From JAUASW01 sp036880965 (lineage in GTDB: Bacteria > Pseudomonadota > Gammaproteobacteria > Burkholderiales > Burkholderiaceae_C): DNA of 64,000 nucleotides. Shown in pieces: positions 1 through 7,553 of the stretch (its first letter is position 1; each line of letters opens with the position of its first letter). The stretch lies in the NCBI RefSeq assembly GCF_036880965.1, contig NZ_JBAJMV010000006.1, forward strand, positions 1 to 64,000, written 5' to 3'. The translations under genes and the position numbers were made by a program. The notes beneath the pieces are model-generated. The model saw only the letters and a program-made list of their open reading frames with translations. It was not told where the DNA came from and ran no database searches.

Positions 1-210
1 CTGTCTGAGCGGCACGAACGAAGTGAGTGGAGCGAGTTGCGCGCCGCCGGCCCGTGATGCGAGCACCGAGGGGAGTTGGCCGAGAGGCCAACCCGCGCAC
101 CATGAGCCCGGTGGCGGGGCCAGTCTGTGCCTACCGCCCGACCTCTGCAAACGCGAAGCGAACGGCTGCAAAGTGCCGGCAAGAGACATCCCAAAGATTC
201 GGCGATGAAC
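1..210 (+). repeat. Repeat-derived intergenic segment sharing its 3' module with two longer repeats
   Basis: No convincing gene lies here. Positions 159-210 (core AACGGCTGCAAAGTGCCG, then CAAGAGACATC and CGGCGATGAAC) match the last 50 nt of the long repeats at 15562-15936 and 22001-22377, in the same orientation. The 5' part differs from those copies. It contains a perfect 7-bp hairpin, GTTGGCC (75-81) with GGCCAAC (86-92), closed by a GAGA tetraloop of the GNRA class. The segment ends about 60 nt before the protease start at 273. The similarity is seen directly; mobility or RNA function is inference. Confidence 0.6.
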
Positions 211-272
211 CTATTTTTCACAGCCGCAAACACGTGCGGCGATACTGGCCTGGTCCATTGCCGCCTCCTGCC

Positions 273-1043
273 ATGCCGCGCCGAACCTGCCGAAACCTCT
301 TCCTGCTCCTCGTCATGAGCCTTGGCGGCATCGCCTGCCAGGCCGAAAGCCTGCCCGACCTGATCGAGCGCGCCAAGCCCTCGGTGCTGATGGTGGGCAC
401 CTATTCCGCCACCGACAGCCCGCGCTTCGGCTTCCGCGGCAGCGGTTTCATCGTCGGAAATGGCCGGCAGGCTGTCACCAACGCCCATGTGCTGCCAGGG
501 CCAGAGCAGTTCTCCACCGAGCGCAAGCTGGTCATCCAGGTGCGCGACGCCGCTGGCAAGTGGGTCATGCGCCAGGTGTCCAGAACGCGCGTCAATGCAG
601 CCATGGACCTCGCACTGCTGACTTTCGAAGGCGAGCCCGGGCCGCCGCTGCAGCTGGCCGAACTGGCGGCACGCGAGGGCGAATCGATCGCCATCATGGG
701 TTTTCCGATAGCGGGCGCCCTGGGTTTCTCGACCGTCACCCATGCTGGCATCATTTCGGCGCTGACGCCGGTGTTCCAGCCCATGCCCGGGCCAGGCGCC
801 CTCACCGGGCGCGCGATACGCCAGGCACGCGAGGAGAAGTTCAATCTCTACCAGCTCGACGCCGTCGCCTACCCGGGCAATAGCGGCGGGCCGGTGTTCT
901 CCACCACGAGCGGCCAGGTGATTGGTGTGATCAATATGGTGCTGGCTCGGGGCAGCAAGGAATCGGCCTTGAGCAACCCGACCGGCATCAGCTACGCCAT
1001 TCCCTCCGCCCATGTCGTCGAGCTGATGCGAACCAGCGACTGA
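273..1043 (+). CDS. Exported trypsin-like serine protease (S1 family)
   Basis: A 256-residue protein with a classical signal peptide: basic PRR start, then a hydrophobic core at residues 9-21. It continues as a chymotrypsin-fold protease. The triad is visible as His72 (TNAHVL), Asp112 (AAMDLALL) and Ser204 (YPGNSGGPVF), as in DegP/HtrA-type enzymes. No PDZ domain follows, so it is a single-domain periplasmic or secreted protease whose substrate cannot be told. The frame is open back to 27 (GTG), but ATG 273 places the signal peptide correctly; ATG 315 is a weaker alternative. It stands alone between a repeat segment and a convergent gene. Confidence 0.82.
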   Translation: MPRRTCRNLFLLLVMSLGGIACQAESLPDLIERAKPSVLMVGTYSATDSPRFGFRGSGFIVGNGRQAVTNAHVLPGPEQFSTERKLVIQVRDAAGKWVMRQVSRTRVNAAMDLALLTFEGEPGPPLQLAELAAREGESIAIMGFPIAGALGFSTVTHAGIISALTPVFQPMPGPGALTGRAIRQAREEKFNLYQLDAVAYPGNSGGPVFSTTSGQVIGVINMVLARGSKESALSNPTGISYAIPSAHVVELMRTSD

Positions 1044-1060
1044 GCGCCCCTCCCCGCCAC

Positions 1061-1792
1061 CTACTCTTTCAGGTAGCGGTCGTAGATGGCTTGAAATCGC
1101 CCCGTGTCCTTCAGGTGCTTGAGCCCGGCATTGAAATCGTCGCGCACCTGCTTGCTGCGAAAGACCGGCCGGTAGTCCTGTGGGTTGACCGCGGTGAATG
1201 CATGTTCATCGACCGGCAGCAACTCGCCACCCTCCCGGCGGAACTGCAGGGCGAAATACTTGAAGATGCTGCGATCACTGAGCACCAGGTCGTAGCGGCC
1301 GCGCATCAGCGTACGCACCTGCACGGCCTGGTCGTTCTGCTCCGTGTAGCGGCCGGCGGCCTTGACTGCCTCCAGCCATTGCGGATAGCGCCGCGCAGCG
1401 CCCACGAAGGAAATCACGGACAGGCCCTTGAGGTCCTCGGGCCTGCGGATGCTCAGGCGTCGCTCCTTGAGGGAAATGAACACGTTGTCGTACAGCACCG
1501 CCGGCTCACCGTAGTGGCCGCCGGCACTGGTGAGGTCCTCGCCAAGGTCGGTCATCGCGGCATCGACCGTGCCGTCCTTGAATGCCACAGGCACACGGGC
1601 AAACGGAAAGTACTGAGGCCGCAGCTTGTGGCCACGCCAGGCCAGTGCCTCGCCTATCACCTCGAGCTCGATGCCCGAGTTGGTCTGCGGGAAGCAGAAC
1701 GGCGGAATGCGCTCACCAAAGGCCATGCGCACCTCGGCACCCCGCGCCGGCGCGACGAGCAGCAGCAACAAGCCCAGCAGCAGAGCCCTCAT
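1061..1792 (-). CDS. Periplasmic solute-binding protein, family 3
   Basis: A 243-residue protein with a signal peptide (LLLGLLLLLVAPARGA) and a two-lobed amino-acid-binding-type fold of the SBP_bac_3/PF00497 class (start VRMAFGERIPPFC). ATG 1792 is preceded by GGAGG and GAGG, so the longer open frame to 1888 is rejected. No ABC permease or ATPase is adjacent, so the protein is an orphan. It could be an uptake component encoded elsewhere or a ligand receptor; the ligand is unknown. It diverges from the RIO-like kinase across a 68-bp gap that must hold both promoters. Confidence 0.8.
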   Translation of the reverse strand: MRALLLGLLLLLVAPARGAEVRMAFGERIPPFCFPQTNSGIELEVIGEALAWRGHKLRPQYFPFARVPVAFKDGTVDAAMTDLGEDLTSAGGHYGEPAVLYDNVFISLKERRLSIRRPEDLKGLSVISFVGAARRYPQWLEAVKAAGRYTEQNDQAVQVRTLMRGRYDLVLSDRSIFKYFALQFRREGGELLPVDEHAFTAVNPQDYRPVFRSKQVRDDFNAGLKHLKDTGRFQAIYDRYLKE

Positions 1793-1860
1793 GACCTCAT
1801 TTTCCTCCAGTGCAAGACGCTGGATCGAGGCTATCACGGCAGCGCATGGACAATAGCCCG

Positions 1861-2709
1861 ATGAAAGCACCCGCACGCCTGCAGGCATTGATGGATGAAG
1901 GCCTGATCGACAGCGTGTCGCGCCAGCTGATGAGCGGCAAGGAAGCCAGCGTCTATGTGGTTCGCTGCGGCGACGAAACCCGCTGCGCCAAGGTCTACAA
2001 GGCCGCCACCGAGCGGAGCTTTCGCCAGGCGGTGGACTACACCGAGAATCGGCGGGTCAAGAACAGCCGCCAGGCCCGCGCCATGGCCAAGGGCACCCGC
2101 TTTGGCCGCGAGGCGAGCGAGGCCGCCTGGCAGAGCGCCGAAGTCGATGCGCTTTACCGCCTCGCCGCCGCCGGCGTGCGCGTGCCCAGGCCCTACAACT
2201 TCTTCGAAGGCGTGCTCCTGATGGAGCTGGTGGCCGATGCTGAAGGCGACGCCGCGCCGCGCCTCAATGATTGCGAGTTCAGCGCCGAGGATGCCCGCGC
2301 CCATCACGCCAGCCTCTTGTCCGAGGTCTTGCGCATGCTCGGCGCTGGCGTCGTGCATGGCGACCTGTCGGAGTTCAACATCCTGCTGGCCGCCGATGGG
2401 CCGGTCATCATTGACCTGCCCCAGGCAGTGGACGCGGCCGGCAACAACCATGCCCAGCGCATGCTTCTGCGCGACGTGGAGAACCTGCGCAATTTCTTCG
2501 GCCGTTTTGCACCCGAGCTCTTGAAGACCGACTACGGCCATGAGATCTGGGACCTCTACCAGCGGGGCCTGCTGCGCGAGGACTCGGCACTCAGTGGCCG
2601 CTTCGAGAGACCGCAAGCTGCCGTTGACCTGGGTGGCGTGCTGCGCGAGATCGACGATGCACGCGCCGAGGAAGCGGCCCGGCGGCTGCGCATGCAGCAA
2701 GCCAGCTGA
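1861..2709 (+). CDS. RIO-type serine protein kinase (PA4780-like)
   Basis: A 282-residue RIO1-related kinase. It begins with the bacterial family signature around LMSGKEASVYVV (nucleotide loop), followed by the lysine in CAKVYK, the catalytic loop VVHGDLSEFNIL and the metal-binding IIDLPQAVD. All key residues are present, so it should bind ATP and probably autophosphorylates; the bacterial substrate is not known. ATG 1861 matches the family N-terminus (MKAPARLQ); ATG 1846 is an in-frame alternative. Its stop lies 5 nt from the stop of the convergent histidine kinase. Confidence 0.85.
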   Translation: MKAPARLQALMDEGLIDSVSRQLMSGKEASVYVVRCGDETRCAKVYKAATERSFRQAVDYTENRRVKNSRQARAMAKGTRFGREASEAAWQSAEVDALYRLAAAGVRVPRPYNFFEGVLLMELVADAEGDAAPRLNDCEFSAEDARAHHASLLSEVLRMLGAGVVHGDLSEFNILLAADGPVIIDLPQAVDAAGNNHAQRMLLRDVENLRNFFGRFAPELLKTDYGHEIWDLYQRGLLREDSALSGRFERPQAAVDLGGVLREIDDARAEEAARRLRMQQAS

Positions 2710-2714
2710 AGCGT

Positions 2715-4913
2715 TCAGTCCGGCGCGCGGCGCGGCAATGTCAAGGTGAAGCGCGTGCCTTCGCCGGGCTCGCTGTCCAGTTCGATCTCGCCGCCCAGCA
2801 CATTGCACACGATGCTGTAGACCAGGTGCAGGCCCAGGCCGCTGCCGCCCTGGCCCAGGCGCGTGGTGAAGAAAGGCTTGAACACCTCGCCCTGATGTTC
2901 CGGCGCGATGCCGCAGCCGTTGTCGCTGACAGTCAGCACCACTTCCCGCTCATCGCTGCGCACAAGGCTGATGAGGATGCGTCCATCGCTGCGCCCGTTG
3001 AACGCATGGACCACGGCGTTCTCGACCAGATTGGTCAGCACCTGACCAAAGGCGCCGGGAAAGCTGTCCAGCACCAGCTCGATGGGCAGGTCCATCTCGA
3101 CAGTGCAGCCGGGTGACTTCAGAGAGACCTGCAGCAGATGCACCACCTCCTCGCTGACGCGGCGCAGATTGAATGCCCGGCGCTGCAGACTGGCACGGTC
3201 CACCGCCACCTGCTTGAAATCCTGCACCAGGCTGGCCGAGCGCTTCAGATTGGCCAGCGCCAGGCCAACGCATTCGCGCGCGAGTTGCATGCCGCGGCTC
3301 AGCTCGCTTCGCCTGACTACACCACCGGCCAGCATCCCTTCCAGATCGGCGAGCGCAGTCACTGCGGTGTCGGTCGCCATCAAGGCATTGCCGATGGGCG
3401 TGTTCAGCTCATGAGAAACGCCCGCCACGAGCGAGCCCAGGCTGGCCAGCGTCTCGCGTTGCACCAGCTCCTGCTGAGCCTGCTGCAAGGCCTCGCCGCG
3501 CTCACGCACTCGCGCTTCGAGAGAGAGATTGAGCCGGTGCACAGCCTCCTCAGCCTGGCGGCGCTCATGCACCTCGCTTTGCAAGGCGGCCTGCGCCGCC
3601 TGTTCCTGGCGTCGGTGGCTGGCCAGGTCCTGAGCCATCGCGTCAAAGGCCTGCGAGAGCCGCTGCAGGTCGGCCGAGCCCTGGGCCGGCAGCGTCTGCG
3701 GCTCCTCACCATGGTGCACCCGTGCTGCCAGGGCCTCCACCGAGCTGGTGATGTCGCTCAGCGGCTGCTTGACACGCTGTCGTATCACGCGGTGCAGGAG
3801 CAGCAAGGTCAGCAGCAGCATCACGAGCCCGACCGCCAGCATCCATAGCACGCCGCGATGCAGCAGTTCGTCGATGCGCGCTTGCGGCGCCACCCGCACC
3901 GCCCACCAGTCCGGCCCGGCAATGCGCGACCAGGCCACCAGATGGCGCCCGTCGGGGGTGCGCGCGGCCTGAGCCGTGTCGCCGCCACTTGCAATCAGGG
4001 CATGCACTGCACTGAGCACCGGGTCACCCAGCGTGGCCAGCGCCAGTTGGCCCTGGGCCTTGGCGATCCGTTCGCGCAGCTCCGGATGGGCGATCAGCTG
4101 CCCGTCACGGCTGATGATCATGGTCAATGCACCCAGCTCGGCGTCGGCCTGGCCGATCTGCTGCAGCAGCGTGTCGATGGTGATGTCGTGTCCCACCGTG
4201 CCCACCCAGCGCCCCTGCAAGTCCAGGGGCTGGATCACCGAGACCATCCAGGCCTTGGCTTCCTCATCGAAATAGACCGGCGTCCAGAAGACCTCGCGCT
4301 TCGGGTTGTTGCGCGGGTCGGCGCCGGTCATCGTCGGGTAATTGAAGTTGTCGGTCGCCGGTGTCGCGCCCTTGCCCCAGTCGATGCCACGCGAATAGAC
4401 CATCAGGCCCTTCTCGACGAAATCGGTATAGGCCGAGAAAAACGGCGGCACCAGCGCCGGCCCCTGTTCGCGCAGGAGTTCGTAGCCCAGCACGGCACGG
4501 CGGCGCACGTCGGCATCCAGGGGCTTGCTGCCTTGCAGATAGAAGGTCGGCGCGCGCTCCGTGTCCACCAGCGCCGGTCGGAGCCGCCAGACGCCGTCCG
4601 CCGAGCGCTCGAACAACTCGCCAAAGCGGCGCTCGGCCTCGGCTTCGCCCAGCTTCCCGGAACGCTGCAGCCACTCCCGGGCAAGGCGTCGCACGCTGGC
4701 ATCGGCCAATTGGAACGACTGGCCTTGCTGCGCGGCCTGCAATTGCACGGTGCTGAGCATGGTGCCGGGCACCACCGCCGCTATCTCACGCTGCACCGAC
4801 CAGAAGGCAATCGCCGCCAGGGCGCCCACCATCAAGACCACCAGCAGGCTGATCTGCAGCGAAAGCTGTCTTGCCAGGGAGGCCGGCGGCTTGCCCGAGA
4901 GGGTTGCGTTCAT
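2715..4913 (-). CDS. Cache-HAMP sensor histidine kinase
   Basis: A 732-residue membrane sensor. TM1 is at about 20-40, a large periplasmic double-Cache-like region at 45-345, TM2 at about 354-375 and HAMP at 376-430. A coiled coil at about 430-490 leads to the phospho-acceptor helix with His501 (SHELNTPIGN). The HATPase_c domain carries a DNGCGIAP G-box and a GGSGLGLHLV lid. It should autophosphorylate in response to a small extracellular ligand. No response regulator is adjacent. ATG 4913 is chosen; the frame extends upstream only to a TTG at 4973. The NTPIGNA variant after the H-box is typical of ATP-hydrolysing HisKA kinases with Cache sensors. Confidence 0.88.
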   Translation of the reverse strand: MNATLSGKPPASLARQLSLQISLLVVLMVGALAAIAFWSVQREIAAVVPGTMLSTVQLQAAQQGQSFQLADASVRRLAREWLQRSGKLGEAEAERRFGELFERSADGVWRLRPALVDTERAPTFYLQGSKPLDADVRRRAVLGYELLREQGPALVPPFFSAYTDFVEKGLMVYSRGIDWGKGATPATDNFNYPTMTGADPRNNPKREVFWTPVYFDEEAKAWMVSVIQPLDLQGRWVGTVGHDITIDTLLQQIGQADAELGALTMIISRDGQLIAHPELRERIAKAQGQLALATLGDPVLSAVHALIASGGDTAQAARTPDGRHLVAWSRIAGPDWWAVRVAPQARIDELLHRGVLWMLAVGLVMLLLTLLLLHRVIRQRVKQPLSDITSSVEALAARVHHGEEPQTLPAQGSADLQRLSQAFDAMAQDLASHRRQEQAAQAALQSEVHERRQAEEAVHRLNLSLEARVRERGEALQQAQQELVQRETLASLGSLVAGVSHELNTPIGNALMATDTAVTALADLEGMLAGGVVRRSELSRGMQLARECVGLALANLKRSASLVQDFKQVAVDRASLQRRAFNLRRVSEEVVHLLQVSLKSPGCTVEMDLPIELVLDSFPGAFGQVLTNLVENAVVHAFNGRSDGRILISLVRSDEREVVLTVSDNGCGIAPEHQGEVFKPFFTTRLGQGGSGLGLHLVYSIVCNVLGGEIELDSEPGEGTRFTLTLPRRAPD

Positions 4914-5102
4914 TCGGATCGAAGCGATGACGCCAGATCCTAACGCGGCCTGCGGGGCATGCAGGTTGATCAAGGGAATTCGTTGATTTCCAACAATGCT
5001 TCCATTTCAACCCGAATCGAATCATGGATGAACAGCAAACCAACCGCTCGCTGGCCGTCCTGGGCTGGTGGCTCAGCCATTGCCTGCGCAGTGATCCAGG
5101 CA

Positions 5103-5121
5103 GCTGACACAAGCTGTCAGC
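5103..5121. promoter_or_regulatory. Palindromic candidate operator upstream of the WYL regulator
   Basis: A perfect inverted repeat, GCTGACA (5103-5109) and TGTCAGC (5115-5121) with a 5-nt spacer, ends 22 nt before the regulator ATG. The position and dyad symmetry suit autoregulation by the WYL/YafY-type protein. The palindrome is seen directly; binding is inference. Confidence 0.5.
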
Positions 5122-5143
5122 AGGCCCCAGGCAAGCTGCGCGC

Positions 5144-6118
5144 ATGCAAGCCAGTCGTCTGCTTTCCATCATGTTGCGCCTGCAGGCGCAGGGCCAGGTC
5201 ACCGCCCATGCGCTGGCCGAGATGCTCGAGGTCTCGGTACGCACCATCTACCGCGACATCGATGCCTTGAGCGCGGCCGGCGTGCCGGTCTATGCCGAGA
5301 AGGGGCGCCAAGGTGGCTTTGCGCTGCTGGCCGGCTACCGCACGCGGCTCACCGGGCTGGATCGCCCCGAAGCGCAAAGCCTGTTTCTGGCCGGAGCGCC
5401 ATTCGCGGCCGAGCAGCTGGGCATGAAAACGGCGCTGGACAACACCCGCTACAAGCTGCTGGCCGCGCTGCCCGATGCGGCGCGCGAGGAGGCCGAGCGT
5501 GTGGCCGCGCGCTTCCATCTCGACCCCGTGGCCTGGTTCCAGGGCCCGGACCAGCAAGGCCTGCTGCCCGAGCTGGCGGCCGCAGTCTGGCAGCGGCGAA
5601 TGCTGCTACTGCGCTATGAGAGCTGGAAAGGCGCGATGGAGCGCCGCGTCGCGCCGCTCGGCCTGGTGCTCAAGAGCGGGTTCTGGTACCTCGTGGCCGC
5701 CCACGGCGAACAGGCCCGTACCTATCGCGTGGCTGCCATCGAGATGCTGCGCATCGAAGACGAGCAAGCCGTGCCTCCCGAAGGCTTCAATCTGCAGCGC
5801 TACTGGCAGCATTTCTGCACTGACTACGAAGCCCGCATGCAGTCCGGCCGCGCCAGTGTGCGTGCCAGGCCGGCGGCCCTGCGCGAGCTGGCGCGCCTGA
5901 GCCAGCGAATGGCCGCGGCGGTGGCCTCAGCCGGCGCGCGGGACAGGCAGGGCTGGCAAAGGCTGCAGATTCCCATCGAGTCGATCGAGGGGGCCGTGGG
6001 CGAGCTGCTGCGCCTGGGCCCGCAGGTCCAGGCCCTGGGTCCGCCCGCCTTGGTCGATGCGTTGCGCCAGCGGCTGGCCGAGCTGCAGGAGAGCTACGGA
6101 CTGGCGCTGCAAAGCTGA
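5144..6118 (+). CDS. WYL-domain transcriptional regulator (YafY type)
   Basis: A 324-residue regulator. The N-terminal winged HTH_11 domain (about 1-60, with VSVRTIYRDIDALSAAGVPV, the hallmark of this family) binds DNA. A central WYL domain (about 140-220, FWYLVAAHGEQARTYRVAAIEML) is the likely effector-binding part. A helical C-terminal WCX extension follows. ATG 5144 is the only sensible start. The 19-bp palindrome directly upstream is a candidate own operator. The downstream gene is convergent, so the regulated target may be this gene itself or a distant one. The effector is unknown. Confidence 0.87.
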   Translation: MQASRLLSIMLRLQAQGQVTAHALAEMLEVSVRTIYRDIDALSAAGVPVYAEKGRQGGFALLAGYRTRLTGLDRPEAQSLFLAGAPFAAEQLGMKTALDNTRYKLLAALPDAAREEAERVAARFHLDPVAWFQGPDQQGLLPELAAAVWQRRMLLLRYESWKGAMERRVAPLGLVLKSGFWYLVAAHGEQARTYRVAAIEMLRIEDEQAVPPEGFNLQRYWQHFCTDYEARMQSGRASVRARPAALRELARLSQRMAAAVASAGARDRQGWQRLQIPIESIEGAVGELLRLGPQVQALGPPALVDALRQRLAELQESYGLALQS

Positions 6119-6187
6119 GCAACGCAGCGCGCCCGGCCCAGGGCTCGCCAAAGCGCATCAAGGCGCATCAATCAGCCTCAGGCCTTC

Positions 6188-7411
6188 TCATGCGCTCTCG
6201 ACTTCAAACGTCAGCCCGGCGCGTTCCTGCAGCCGGCGCTGCAAGGCCAGGCCCATGGCCGCACCTGCGGTCCATACGCCGCCGGGCGTCTGCGTGCGGT
6301 CAATCTTCAGCAGGCTCAGGGCCGCCTCGCTGATCATCTTGCTGGTCGAGCCATAGCCCGGGTCACGGTCGCCCTTGACCACGGCGCGCAAGACCTGGCC
6401 CTGCGCGGTCCTGCCAATGAAGAGCAGCTCATAGCGACCGCGCTCACGCGCCTGGGCGTTCGGCCCCTCGCCCGGCTTGGCCAGCACGAAGCGCCGCAGG
6501 AATTCGCGCGTCGGCGCAAAGCCGAGCAAGGCGTTCTGCAGGCGCGACTGGCGGGCCATGCGGCGGGCGCGCTTTTCGCCGGCTGCGCCCGGGCCGGTCC
6601 AGAGCCGCTCGCTGTAGATGAAGTCCTGGCCCCAGGGATGGCCGCGCAAGGCATTGCTGCGGTGCACGTTCTTGGTGTTGATCACGGCCATCACGAAGGG
6701 ACCGGTCCAGGCCTGTGCCAATTCGTCAAAGGCGGCGTGCTCGCCCTCAGGCTGCGTCGGGCCGCGAAAGCCCGGCGTCAGCGCAAACGGGTCGGCCTGG
6801 ATGCGCGCCAGCTGCGGGTCGCGGCTGATCGCCTTGAACGTGGCCATGCCGCTGGCCAGCGTGCCGCCCGAGGCCGTGCCCTTGATGACACGCACCAGGC
6901 CATGCACCTCGGAACAGACGGCGCCCAGGCGCGCCTTCGCCTCTTCCTGAAGATAGACCACACCCAGATCGAAGGGGATGGAATCGAAGCCACAGGAGAA
7001 CACGATGCGCGCACCACTGCGGGCCGCCAGCGGCTGCAGGAGCGGGATCATCTGAGCCATCCAGAGCGGCTCACCGCACAGATCCACGTAGTCCGTCCCG
7101 GCTTGTGCGCAAGCCCGCGCCAGCGCCTCACCATGCAATTGATAGGGCCCGACGGTCGTGATGACGACGCGGGCCTGCGCCACCAGGGCGGCCAGCGCCG
7201 CAGGATCACTGGCATCGGCCTGCACGAGCGGCAGTGAATCGCCCGCGCCCAGCTCGCGCCGCAAGTCGGCCAGCTTGGCCCTGTTGCGGCCGGCAAGTGC
7301 CCAGCGCAGTTCGCCGTCCTGGCCATAGCGCTGCAAGAGGTACTCAGCCACCAGGCGGCCGGTGAAGCCGCTGGCACCGAACAGGACGAGATCGAAAGGG
7401 CGTTGCTGCAT
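6188..7411 (-). CDS. Saccharopine dehydrogenase-like NAD(P)-binding reductase
   Basis: A 407-residue protein. It starts with a Rossmann fold, LVLFGASGFTGRLVAEYL (GxxGxxG), and continues with the Sacchrp_dh_NADP pattern (WALAGRNRAKLADL, then VVITTVGPYQLHGEAL). The family includes saccharopine dehydrogenase-like trans-acting enoyl reductases. Lysine-pathway function is unlikely from sequence alone, and the substrate is unknown. ATG 7411 follows AAGGAG with good spacing. The frame extends to 7435, but that start lacks a ribosome site. It diverges from the diguanylate cyclase gene across 142 bp. Confidence 0.75.
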   Translation of the reverse strand: MQQRPFDLVLFGASGFTGRLVAEYLLQRYGQDGELRWALAGRNRAKLADLRRELGAGDSLPLVQADASDPAALAALVAQARVVITTVGPYQLHGEALARACAQAGTDYVDLCGEPLWMAQMIPLLQPLAARSGARIVFSCGFDSIPFDLGVVYLQEEAKARLGAVCSEVHGLVRVIKGTASGGTLASGMATFKAISRDPQLARIQADPFALTPGFRGPTQPEGEHAAFDELAQAWTGPFVMAVINTKNVHRSNALRGHPWGQDFIYSERLWTGPGAAGEKRARRMARQSRLQNALLGFAPTREFLRRFVLAKPGEGPNAQARERGRYELLFIGRTAQGQVLRAVVKGDRDPGYGSTSKMISEAALSLLKIDRTQTPGGVWTAGAAMGLALQRRLQERAGLTFEVESA

Positions 7412-7553
7412 GGGGACTCCTTGCCGGGCCTGCATTGTCGGCCCGGCCCTGGCGCCATTGGCGCTGCTGCGGTGAACCCGGGGGGCTCATGCATCTGCTA
7501 GCGCCTACACTCAGGGCCGCGCCGACATCTAGCAACGGCGTGACGCCCCGCCG

